Below are positions 1 to 11,300 of a stretch of DNA of 64,000 bases, in pieces; position 1 is the stretch's first letter, and every line of letters starts with the position of its first letter. The position numbers and the translations under genes were made by a program. Source of the stretch: Phallusia mammillata (Eukaryota; Chordata; Ascidiacea; Phlebobranchia; Ascidiidae); assembly GCA_003260075.1 (NCBI GenBank), contig QLIY01000185.1, positions 141,751 through 205,750 of the forward strand, written 5' to 3'. The notes under the pieces are model-generated. The model did not search any database. It was not told the origin of the DNA and was given only the letters and a program-made list of their open reading frames with translations.

Positions 1-208
1 TTTTTAACACGTAGAATATAACTTCTTAAAATTGAATCCAATACACTGCCCTGCACCAAAAACTGTTGTAATCCATTCGATTTACTGATTAGGCAAATCC
101 TCGTCTTAACTGCATAATGTGGAAAATGCGTTTGGGCAAAAAACCATAAAAATTGTTAAAATCTCTTTGTCGACCTACACGCTAATAAGTTACACAACCT
201 TTCTGCAG

Positions 209-345
209 GAATCGCCTGTTGGCATGAAGACCGGTGTGATGAGCCGTCTTAACCAATGGGAAAAGGGCGCCGTTGCTGGCCAAACCCACGACAAACCGAA
301 GCAAAAGGTGGGTCCAAGTCTTTTTCACTTTTCAGTTCTGCGGCA

Positions 346-413
<68 letters not shown>

Positions 414-3079
414 ATTTCCATCAATGAAAGTTTGCCTAATAGACCATGAACGTGCGGTAAAGAGATATGTGGTGCTAAAACCAGGCTATACTCTAACAAC
501 GGTTTCTAAATGAGATTTTGTTCAGCTAAGTGTCGAATATTCTGATGCAAAATATCCGCAGCCAGGTATCGCTACTTAAGCTTTTTGGCAATGAATTCTA
601 ATAGACGTGTGTAAGTTACTGTTTGGTTTTGAAACCTTGCTGTCTAGTTAATAAAAACTGCTTGGTTATGTTTTTTATTCCGTTGTAAAATATCCGCAGA
701 TAGACACCTCTCTCTGTTTAATCGTTTGGACAATTTACCTCAACAATGGATTTGTTTGTATCAACTGGCATTTATCCTTGCTAAGATTTAATAATCTCGT
801 TTGCAGGCCGATATTGCTGTGGTGTCGGGATTGGTGAACAGACGAGCCAAGTTTGAACAGAACGCTGCTGAAAGTCCGAAAGTGCCAACACCCAAGCAAC
901 CCGTCAAGTTATTGGTAAGCATTGGTTTTGTAGCCTCTTGTAATGTATTTCCAACCAGGTAACACGTACAAAACAATGCAGATCAGGGCTACTCATTTAT
1001 AGCTGTGTCAAAATTTGTACTGCCCTGACCCTGACGGGGGGGGGGACCTCTAGTAATGTATTTCCAACCAGGAAACACGTACAAAACAATGCAGATCAGA
1101 GCTACTCATTTATAGCTGTGTCAAAATTTGTACTGCCCTGACCCTGACCAAGATCGTATTACGGCTTTGGGTGTAACAAGTTAGGGTCCTTTTCGTCCAA
1201 CGTGTGGCCAGCAAAAAAAAATTTGACAAAAATGTTCCAATTGCCTCTTCTTATTTAACACGTAAATTTTAATTTGGACAATTTTATGCAAACACTGTTC
1301 ATATGAATGTGGAACATGTTAAAGATGAATCATGCCGCTTTTACGTTTCATTGCATTGCTTATAAGACTTATGAGCAGTCTTATGTGTATTCTTCCAAGT
1401 GTGTATCAATGTGTAAGGGTTAGTGGAATTTTCTACATTTCCAGCTGCCGAGATCCAGCATTTGGGTCCGGCTTTAGCCGAATTATAATTCGAGCCAAAA
1501 GATGTTAGTGGATTAGCCGTGGTATAGCTAATGTATTTTTCTCTGTATAATTACATCGTTCTGGTTAAGTGCCAAACTGCATTGACACTTGTCATATTTG
1601 CTTGCGACATGTGGGTGATACGTTTTTTTCTTTCTCAGACTGACGTGTCGGACAGAAAGCAGCGATGGGAGGGGGGGGGGCGTGTAAAAAAACTAGGAAA
1701 TTCACATGCATAGAGCTAGGGATTTATCCGGATTAGGCGTAGATCCGCATTAACCGATGTCGATTAGGGGGGGGGGTGTGATGCGTTTTTTTTTTCTTTC
1801 TCAGACTGACGTGTCGGACAGAAAGCAGCGATGGGAAAGCAAAGCACAAGAGGTAATTACCACGACGTAATTTTGGCATGTAGCGTTTGACTACAATAGG
1901 GACACAACAAAAATTGTGCATGATTATTACAGGCATGTCACATAGCTGCTCTGCAAATGACCTGTAAACCACTATTTTGCAAAGTTTTGGTTCTGTGATC
2001 ATACGTATGGTTCTCCTGTTTAACCTAAACGTTTGAGTTTATCAGCATACAGTTTGTTGGAGAGGAAACTAGAGTTATACCTCATTTTTTGGCAAACCAA
2101 CTGTTTCTTTGCCAGCAGACTTACTCGGTATTTTTCATTGTTAGTGTAAAAAAACTAGGAAATTCACATGCATAGAGCTTGGGATTTATCCGGATTAGGC
2201 GTAGATCCGCATTAACCGATGTCGATTAGTTCAAGCCTTATCACATTTTGAATTAGTTGTCCCTCAAGTTTTTTCCGAATTATGCAAAGATTTGGATTAA
2301 CCGAATCCGGTTAAACTACGGTTTACTGTACTCGGTCTACTACAAAATGCATATGCTCAAAAATCTATTCTAGGGGGGGGGGGTCCGAATTATGCAAAGA
2401 TCTGGATTAACCGAATCCGGTTAAACCAAGGTTCACTGTACTCGGTCTACTACAAAATGCATATGCTCAAAAATCTATTCTATTTTCCAGCAAGAAAAGT
2501 CGACCCCATCTCGTCGTGAACGTTACGGGGACGAGGAAAGGCCAGTAAGCAGCGCATCCGATCGTGATGGGTCGTATGATGGTGGGAGGTCATACGACGA
2601 CGACAGCTCACAAGGTAAATTGATGCATGACTGAAAAAAAAATGATGCAACCACCTTTAAGCGGAATTTTTCCCAGAGTTAGTTGCGTACCAGTATTGCA
2701 CGAAACACGGCTGGTAATATTTATGCGAAATAACAGCGAATGGCTCAATAATAAAAACAACATGTGAAGTTTTCAGATTTATAAGCTTTTAAATTGATCC
2801 ACCTGCTAAATTTGGATCAATTCAAAGCTGTTAAATTGAAAATTGATCAACAATAGTTTGTCTAATAATGGTATTTGCGTGTTAGTAATATTAAAAATAA
2901 TGTAGGATACATTAGTACAACACTAAAAACCTGAACACCAACTAAAAATCATCAACTTATAAACTACAAGACCATTCAAAATACCAGTTTTGACCGAAGG
3001 AAAAATTGTGTATTTCATTTTTAAGATGCAAACATATTTCACAGGTCGTTACCAAGATGATGTGTCCGATGAAGAGTAG
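209..3079 (+). CDS. Caldesmon-like actin-binding protein, 3' exons only (partial)
   Basis: Five exons in one continuous frame: 209-307, 807-914, 1805-1852, 2491-2614 and 3045-3079 (TAG at 3077). All have GT-AG borders. The 137 visible residues are the C-terminus; the 5' part lies left of the window. Three short related basic/aromatic motifs recur: GVMSRLNQWEKG, VSGLVNRRAKFEQ and TDVSDRKQRWESK. They resemble the C-terminal actin/calmodulin-binding motifs of caldesmon (GVSSRINEW, DVSSKRNLWEK type) and its relative LSP1. The tail is rich in Ser, Asp, Tyr and Arg and ends in an acidic SDEE. The role in actin filament regulation is inferred from these motifs alone; another cytoskeletal protein with similar motifs is possible. 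Exon 1805-1852 also appears as a truncated copy at 1639-1670, next to a poly-G run. Confidence 0.45.
349..412 (+). repeat. 64-base poly-G run
   Basis: Uninterrupted G tract in an intron of the caldesmon-like gene. No clear flanking duplicate. Far longer than the usual 10-13 base runs in this window; probably a sequencing or assembly artefact. Confidence 0.8.
934..1148 (+). repeat. Duplicated flanks around poly-G 1036-1045
   Basis: 934-1035 recurs at 1047-1148 with few differences, separated by ten G. Read as two haplotype copies placed end to end. Confidence 0.75.
1619..1836 (+). repeat. Two poly-G junctions duplicating exon 1805-1852
   Basis: 1619-1670 (with the start of an exon) recurs at 1784-1836. 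Between the G runs 1671-1680 and 1767-1776 sits a copy of 2142-2229 from further downstream. The order is copy, distant downstream piece, copy, which no simple tandem duplication explains. Confidence 0.75.
2160..2331. mobile_element. pogo/Tigger-like MITE copy
   Basis: Right end ccggttaaactacggtttactgta matches the right TIR of the copies at 38895 and 41071, and the interior gattaaccgatgtcgattag is shared. The left end is degenerate. Parts are duplicated at 1711-1766 and 2384-2441 by assembly junctions. Confidence 0.5.
2274..2483 (+). repeat. Duplicated flanks around poly-G 2373-2383
   Basis: 2274-2372 recurs at 2384-2483 with scattered substitutions. It includes the right half of a pogo-like MITE. 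Confidence 0.75.
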
Positions 3080-4431
3080 AGAGACCACAGACAGCGCACC
3101 TGTGACCAGCATAAACTTGTCTTATGTTTTTGATAACTTTTGGGACAAACCAGCTGCAAATATCTGTCTTTCTTTTCCGTGTTCATCATACGCTCGCTCC
3201 ACCAACGAGAATGCAGTAAAAAGTTTTGCGTTATTTGTGCATGTACAGTCTATTCGTATAAAACGCATCAACAAAAATCATAGTGCGAGTTTTTTAACGT
3301 ATCCTCAAACCAAAGGACGCGATTTTATAGCAAAATGACTGCTTGGCTATAGTGATCGCTATATTGCATGGCTTAAATAGAAGATTTGCTTTGAACGCGG
3401 CCAAATTATCATGAATCAAAATTTGCCCACGTGCTTGCTTATTCCAGCTGCTGCCGTATTTACTATGTATATAACCGAAAAAGTATTAACAAAGTTTCAA
3501 CTCCGCGTTTTTGCGACGATATCAATGTTCTTATCATTCCCTCTGTAAAGCTTTTCTTTTTACCAGCTGGGTTTGGACCAAATGCATGCGCCTTACTTTT
3601 AAGAGTGTACAAAGCTAATATGCGTGCCTATATCATCCCTTCTGTATCATTTTAAATTCAAGGCCTGGTTTTTAAAGTATTGTTTACCTGTTTTTGTACG
3701 ATAATTGAGCTAAAACTAATAGAGCAAGTTTTATCACTAATTTTGGTATTATTTGCTTTCTTTTTTACAAAAAAATGTTTTAATCAATCCATCGGAGAAC
3801 GGCTTCCTTATATAGTGACCTTTTATATCGATGCCGTTTAACCAGGCGATTGCACTATAGCCCTTACAAGTGATCAACTTTCCTGCGTGAATTCGAGACC
3901 CCCTGCACTATAACCTTATGGCGACTATATCTATTAGTCGTGTATTTTATTTTAGTTCGTCCAATGCGGCCCTGATATCTGCTGAATGTTCTTTCAAGTG
4001 TTAAAACGATTTTCAAACCGCGCCTTTCCATCCCTTCGTGTTATTGGCTAATGCCGGTCACGTGTGTATTTTAGCGCTTAGGGAAACAGTAGGCTTTAAA
4101 TCACACTAAAGTGTCCTTAAAGTCTGCGTAAGCTTCCGGGCTGAGTCATTTTGCTTCGTTGTGTACAGCCACCGCGCTTTATGCCCTGCAAATAACATTG
4201 AGGCCTATTGTCTGTCCGCCAATGATGTACTTTGTCGTGTCTTACTACTTTACACAGTATTTTGCTTTCACCTGCTGCTGGTGGTCCTTTGCGTCAATCA
4301 GAACCAGCTTTTTCGCCCACCAACGGCGCTGCGTGCCTCGCCCTTGCACCCCGATGTGATTCTCTTCGGTATACCAAGTGTAGTTATCGTATCTCCACTC
4401 GTATTTTAATCGTGAAATCAAGTTGAATAAA
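3080..4431 (+). other. Probable 3' UTR of the caldesmon-like gene
   Basis: About 1.35 kb without a recognisable coding exon between the TAG at 3077-3079 and an AATAAA at 4426-4431. Short open frames here (for example 3006-3338, 4161-4409) have no similarity I can recognise and no flanking splice logic. The stretch is read as 3' UTR or intergenic sequence. Confidence 0.4.
4426..4431 (+). terminator. Candidate polyadenylation signal AATAAA
   Basis: First canonical AATAAA in a suitable position downstream of the caldesmon-like stop codon, followed by an A-rich tract. Confidence 0.35.
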
Positions 4432-4689
4432 AAAATATGTAACCGCAAATCATCTTTGGTGCTTGGTTGGTAACTTTGAATGCAACAGTTTGGATGTGAG
4501 GTCTACAGTGCAACATATTTTTTCTTTGGGATAATTTCATACGCGCACAGTTTTTGTTAGACATTTATACGTTAACATGAGTTTATTTCCGCCACACTTC
4601 GTAAAAAACAAAACAGATTGCACAGAGGAAAGTATTAGTTGCGTGACAGCTTAATAAAAGACCAAGCAACAGCAGGCTACTGCGCTAAA

Positions 4690-4764
4690 ATGTCTAACAA
4701 GCCAGAAATGCCTGCGCCACATTCAGACAGTATGAAGCGCGGCAAAGAAAAGGACACGATTGGT
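4690..4764 (+). other. Candidate short first exon of unknown gene
   Basis: An ATG in good context (AAAATGTC) opens a 25-codon frame beginning MSNKPEMPAPHSDSMKR, ending at a plausible donor (attg|gtaaat at 4765). In phase 1 it does not join in frame to the FNBP4 exon at about 5335-5447. It could be a 5' non-coding or alternative exon of FNBP4, or an unrelated small ORF. 4765-5333 otherwise holds no exon I can see, only a poly-G junction with duplicated flanks. Confidence 0.2.
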
Positions 4765-4861
4765 AAATAAATGTAGAGTGACCTTAGAAACTTGCTAGCT
4801 TGGTTCCCCTGGCGTTGACGAGTGACATGTAGCCAAACTCAAGTTTCTGTTGGTGCTTAAT

Positions 4862-4998
4862 AGTTAATATTTAGAACACTACATATTTAGAACTTTATGC
4901 TGCATCCAAAACTTTGCCAGTAACCGCAGCGGGGGGGGGGAAATAGTTAATATTTAGAACTTTATGCTGCATCCAAAACTTTGCCAGTAACCGCAGCA
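4862..4998 (+). repeat. Duplicated flanks around poly-G 4931-4940
   Basis: The sequence before ten G (tagttaatatttagaac to gtaaccgcagc) recurs after it at 4943-4998 with a small deletion. Confidence 0.7.
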
Positions 4999-5383
4999 CA
5001 TAATACACCACGACCACATATTAGAAAAAATCATTAAAATTACCATTTTCGCCCTTTGTTGGTTGCTGTGAGCGCACCAAGTGACTGAGTGATTTCACGC
5101 TTGACCGACGACCGACGACCTCAATAACGTGAAATAAATTACTTTTTGTGAAGTTCTTCTTGATGCTAGTTTTTATTTTTATGCAATTTAATGTCTGAAA
5201 TAAACCCTATTCTGCGTAAGCAATGTCCTAAAGGTAACATGAGGTTTACGGCAAAAATTCGGGTCTAACAATAGGAGAAAGTGCAATCCAATTAGGATGC
5301 CAATGGCCAATTCTAATTTATTTTATGTGTGCAGACTGCAGTCTGCATTGTATCAGGTTTTTGAAACAGAACAACATTCCAAA

Positions 5384-8300
5384 ATGTCAAGAAGAAAACC
5401 AACACTCCAACTGACAAATAAAGTTGCCCGCTTAACAGAAGAACAAAGTAAGTCTGTGTCATTTTTTAAGAATTTGTACGGTGTTTAAGTAAAGTACTAA
5501 TAATGTTAATAGTCATTGTCAAGTGTATTTGACATGTTAAAATTTTACAAAACTTTGGCTATGTCTGGTCCTGTAAGAGGCCTTTACTTTGGTGCCATTA
5601 TTTATGTTTATTGTATAATAGTGTCTATTTTTCAACAAATGATTAAAAAATCACTTAAAATTGAAGGTTAAGTGTACATTTGAAGTACACACTAAATTCA
5701 GACCACTATTACCTTTCACAAACATTTTTTGTGTTGATGTGATCCCAAATTTTTAATTTTTAGTTTTTTTTTCAGGTTTTAGTCGACCAAAAGTCAAGAC
5801 TGGTGCTGGCCTGGGCTTACTTGGGAACTATGACGACAGTGATGATGAAGTGGAAAATGATGACTCTGATGATGAACAGAATTTGCCAGTCAGCACACTC
5901 GATTCAAAAGTCGCTGACTTTCTAAAAGAAATCAATGATCTTGACACTGACACTGCCCCAGTTGCAAAGAAACAAAGCAAGGAGATTCCTAAACAGGAAA
6001 AGGAGATTAAACAAGAAACAGAAGTTCCCCTGGAAGGCAATGACACACAGGACTTTAAAAGTGAGTTGCTTAAAAGTCCTAAAATGTCAAATATTGATTG
6101 CATTGTTTGTGTCTAAATTTGCAGTGGTGTGTACATACATTGTGATTATTGATAAGCCTTGGTACATAAGGATAACATTGTCCTCAAAAGAACAGCCAAA
6201 TTTTTTGACTATCAATATGGTTACGTACAACATATTACATATCATTTATCTGAAGAAATAAAAATTGAATGTAAAACAATTGCTTCTTACATTAAAAAAA
6301 TTAGGCAAAATTTGATAGCATATTTATTATTTTAGTTGTGTGGGGCCCTTGGAAGCAGTGTGTAGATGAAAACACAAACCATCCCTACTACTGGAACACA
6401 GACACTAATGAGGTATCATGGACTTTGCCTGAAGATGTTATGAAGCAATATGATAACCAGATGAGCATTAAACCACACAAAGAAGACACTAAGAAAAAGG
6501 TTGAAACTAAACCTAAAACAAAACCAGTCAAAGAGTCAAAATCAGAGAAACCCGTTACTAAAACTGAAGATCTCCTACTTTCAAGAAATACTTTAAAGGG
6601 TATACTGAATGTTATGTTGTATTTCTGTGCAAGATGTGACCGTTAAAGCAGCGTTTTTCAAATGTGAAGTATATAATTTTTTCAGCTGCACTTGAAGAGA
6701 AACGGCAAGAGCTGGAAAGACGACAGAAAAAAGTGCCATCCAAACTTAGTTCATCTCGAAAAGAAAAGTAAAACAGTTTTGCTAGTTTTAATAGGCAAGA
6801 TTCAACCCAAAAATGTTTTTTCAGAAGTTCTAAAGACAAGAAGCAATCCAAAACAGGTGCAAATGACATTGATATAGATGCAGAACTGGACAGTGCACTT
6901 GATTCCTTTGGTATGTTATTTTTATCTTGTGGCCTTCCATAAAAAAATGAGTTTATAGAATGAGCGTTATTTTGCAGAACTTCCTGCCAAACGATTGAAA
7001 CTGAAAAAGGATGAACTAGTGACATCAAAGCAAGGTAATATGTCAATATACTTTAAACAGTTCACCAGGCTTGTTCTTTTAATAACTCACCTCTTTTATC
7101 ATATGTTATTACAGTATATCTATCATATTTACAAAAAAATGCATTATTGTTATTCAGCTGATGCAAGTCTCAAACAGCACAATGAGCCAGAACTTAGCAG
7201 CAAACATGAACAACAAAGGTATCTATTTATCTTTAGCACCATGGGGGGGGGGCCCAAGCAAGGTAATATGTCAATATACTTGAAACAGTTTACCAGGCTT
7301 GATCTTTTAATACCGTTACCTCATTTATCATGTGTTATTACAGTATATCTATCATATTTACAAAAAAATGCATTATTATTATTCAGATGATACAAGTCTC
7401 AAACAGCACAATGAACCAGAACGTAGCAGCAAACATGAACAACAAAGGTATCTATTTATCTTTAGCACCATGCACAAAGATTTAAAGTAAGTTCTTTTAA
7501 CTGTAAATGTTTTTTTCAGACTGGACAAAGATTCGGAACGTGAAAGTGATGATATGGACATTAGTGATGATTTGAGGTAACATAACAAAATCCATTTTAA
7601 TACATGTTAAACAGCTAACACAAGCTTAAACACAAGTGTAAACACAACTTAGTGTTTATAGTAAGCATAGCTATCTGTAGTCAAATGAATTAAGGAACCT
7701 GAACTATACTCCCTTTTTAACAGATATAAGTATGTCTAATGAAGCCTCAATCTATCACTGATAATGTGCATTAGGCGCTGCTAAATCATTTTGCCAATAG
7801 AGCATATAGTTTAAATACAGGGGCAGGCAGAGTTGGTTTTGTTTATGGTTGGGACTTGTCACACAAATGCATTGCATGTACCTCAGAAAAACATTGATAT
7901 TATTTACCTGCCTATGCTATTGCCTTAAAATTCATTAGTTCTATTCCACCAAAACATTGTGCTGATGATTCAATTGTCTTTTTGTTTTCAGCAAATATGA
8001 CATGACAGACTTGTTACCTACCAAACGCAATGACACACCTGTGGTTTCTCGAACAGCATCACCTGTAGCAATAAACCAAACCGAACCACCTGTAGACACC
8101 ACCACCAAGGCTACCTTGTCTTTAGAAACCACCACAAAGACATCTTCAGACGATTACCAGAAGGTTGGTGAAATTGGAAGTTGATTTGTTTTACTGTACA
8201 CTACTTATGGTTGTTGGGGTTGTTCAATATTTAGACCAGGATGCTCCAAACCCTTACATGCAGCCCTCCTGTATTTTTTTGTCACCCACAAACACTTTTT

Positions 8301-11300
8301 GCATACAATTGCAGTACCACAGCCTTAATTTATATGTTTATCAGCAAATAGCAGGTCAATATTCTATTGTGAGGTTGTAAACTTGCGGGAACATTTAAAC
8401 AGTTACAACTGAGTGCTAGCAGATGTGCTTGTAGCGATATTTAGGCCCACCCTGATTTACACAAGGCAAGCACCCATTATTTTCTGCAAAAGCAATTTTT
8501 GTGCTTGTATTTTGCACAGTTTTTAAAAATTTTGCGAAACCTGTGGAACCAGTTTTGTAGAGAACCACCTATGTTATCAGGAATGCCAGGAAATACTAAC
8601 TTACCAAGAATAGCTGTTTTCATATTCATGTATTGAGATTTAGATTTGACAAGTGCAAGTTAGTTTAACACAGGTCTTAGAAATTCAAACAGAAGTGGGG
8701 GGGGGGGGACCAGGAAATACTAACTTACCAAGAATAGCTGTTTTCATATACATGTATTGAGATTTAGATTTGATAAGTGCAAGTTAGTTTAACACAGGTC
8801 TTAGAAATTCAAACAGAAGTGGAATTCACTGACAGAGATTATGTGAGTACAGTGCATTATTACCACAACTTTGATGTTGTTTTGCAGGTACAAGCTGCAT
8901 TGTATGATGACTGGCAATTGCTCTGTGTAAACAATGTTTTTTCAGGCCTTTTATGTGATATCCTATTTTGTTTGTTTCGCAGAATGAAATTGAATCTTTG
9001 TCCATCAACCTTATTGGGAAGCTGTCATTTTTGGATATCTCCAAGAACAGCCTTACTGATTTCCATAGGCTTCTAATGGAAATTGAGGTACAGCATGGGG
9101 GGGGGGCGTGGAATAGGACTTTGGGACATTAGTAAACATGTTGGGGATAGGACTTTCCAAAGAATAATTGTCGGAAAGTACCAAGGGGTGACGTTGGTGA
9201 TGTTTGTAGAAGCAAAATTGAGGGGGGGGGGACGCAGAATGAAATTGAAGCTTTATCCACCAACCTTATTGGTAAGCTGTCATTTTTGGATATCTCCAAG
9301 AATAGCCTTACTGATTTCCATAGGCTTCTAATGGAAATTGAGGTACAGCATTCAAAACTAATACACCTAAATGTTGTTTTAATAAAACTCCTTGTAATCT
9401 TGCATTGGCTGTAAGGTTGTCGACCGTCTGACATTAAACCTTGTGGTTGTGGAATAGGACTTTGGGACATTAGTAAAAATGTTTGGGATAGGACTTTCCG
9501 AAGAATAATTGTCAGAAAGTACCAAGGGGTGACGTTGGTGATGTTTGTAGAAGCAAAATTGACACTGCAATTTTTTCAACCAGAAAATGTTTTATGTGTG
9601 GGGTTGTGGACCCTAAAACAACAACTACATATGTCATAACCTCTGACAATCAACTTGTGCTGCACATTTAGTTTCGCTGTTCATGAATGGATGTTTGGCA
9701 GGTGCGAGGTGTTGACTGGAAGGCAGGACAACTATCAGGGGGGGGGGCCATACCCTCTGACAATCAACTTGTACTGCACATTTAGTTTCGCTGTTCATGA
9801 ATTGATGTTTGGCAGGTGCGAGGTGTTGACTGGAAGGCAGGACAACTATCAGCTGACTACTACTTCAAGAAACTAAAGGAGGCTGAAGAACAGCTGCAGA
9901 AATATGAGATGAACGCTGTGCCAAGGGGGTGGTCATGCCAGTGGGACAGGTACGGCGCTATCCTGGAGTGTATCATTCTAAACAGTTGCCCAAGGCCTGC
10001 ACCTGCCCTCTGCACAACTTAATTACTTGGAACTGAGTGGAATAGCAAATAAGTAAATATCAAGTGCTAATGGTAGAACCGCCCGCTTAACATTGTCAGC
10101 AGCTATGGGATTGCAATATTTTTCGGGTAAGTATGTAAAAAAAGATTCCAGCAAAATTGACTTCATCGAAGCTGATGATTTTGAAGCAGGAAATATGTGA
10201 CTTAGAAGTACAGCGTTTAAGGTAAGTGGCTTGTGTAAGCAACCACTATGTCGGATTGGGAGCATTTTATCCACAGTTTTGTCTTCTGCATAAACATACA
10301 CCAATATGATTTTGCTGACTTTTTGATTGTTTTTAATGTGCAGCAACTACAAGCGATATTTCTACAAAAACAAGTTGTCAGGGGAAATGCAGTGGACTTT
10401 TCCAAAAGATGCCATGAAAGAAAACAAGGAAGACTCTGCAGATGACAATAAGGCAGAAAACTCTTCCGAAAGTTGGTTTATTTCACATTAGTGATCAAAT
10501 ATACCCTTGTGTTAAGTTCCAAAACACATAGCCTATGACATAGAATTTCTGCAGCATGTTAATATAGTTGTCTGATGTATACAGTATTGTTGTCAGACAA
10601 ATGTCATACCATTTCTTTTTTGTTTATCTGGCAATACATACAAGTCAACCAACAGTTTGACATCCAATATGGGGCTCAGGGTAAGTCAGCAACCTAACAC
10701 AGTCAATCTTAAAAGTGAAAACATCAAAAGGGTGAACATGAGAATGACACTGGCGCAAAACGCCTGTAAAACATTGATATAGTTCAGCAGGTTAAAAGCA
10801 AAAGATAGCTAATAGCCATTACCTGGCTTGTATATTTGCCGAACAAACAAAAAGAAGTCTAACTATCTGTTCATTATGGACTCCAGGGATTTGCCAACTA
10901 GGGTAAAAAAATGTCCTTACCATAAAATGAAAAAGCGTCTATGCAGGCCAGCAATCCTGGCACACTTAAACATATCACAGTATGCCAGACCTATTGAATG
11001 CATTACTTCAAAGCACCCGGCCGCCGCGCATTCCAACAGGTTGATTCAGTATAACACCTTCAATAGCCTTGGCATATAGTGCTTAACATAAAAAATAAAA
11101 CATACACAAAGGTATTATCAACAACATATTTTGTTTCTCAGAGTCAAGTGCAGATAAACCGGAGAAAAGTGACACAACTGCTGGTGACAAAACAACAGAA
11201 AACCTAAATCAGCGTGAAACTAGCACTCCTCCACTCAATAAGAATGACACTGACTCTAAACCAGCAATTGGGATTTCTGCAGAAGGCTCTCAAAACATGA

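Noticed and set aside
119..513. Open frames with long poly-glycine
   Set aside because: They read through the 64-base G run at 349-412. The true exon ends at 307 with a donor site.
7158..7447. True exon duplication in FNBP4
   Set aside because: The copies are joined by ten G, and the flanking introns are duplicated in the same unit, as at the other artefactual joins.
8883..8982. Extra FNBP4 exon starting after ttgcag at 8887
   Set aside because: Joining exon 7992-8163 directly to 8983-9087 keeps the frame and matches the family; including this stretch adds unrelated residues without a good donor.
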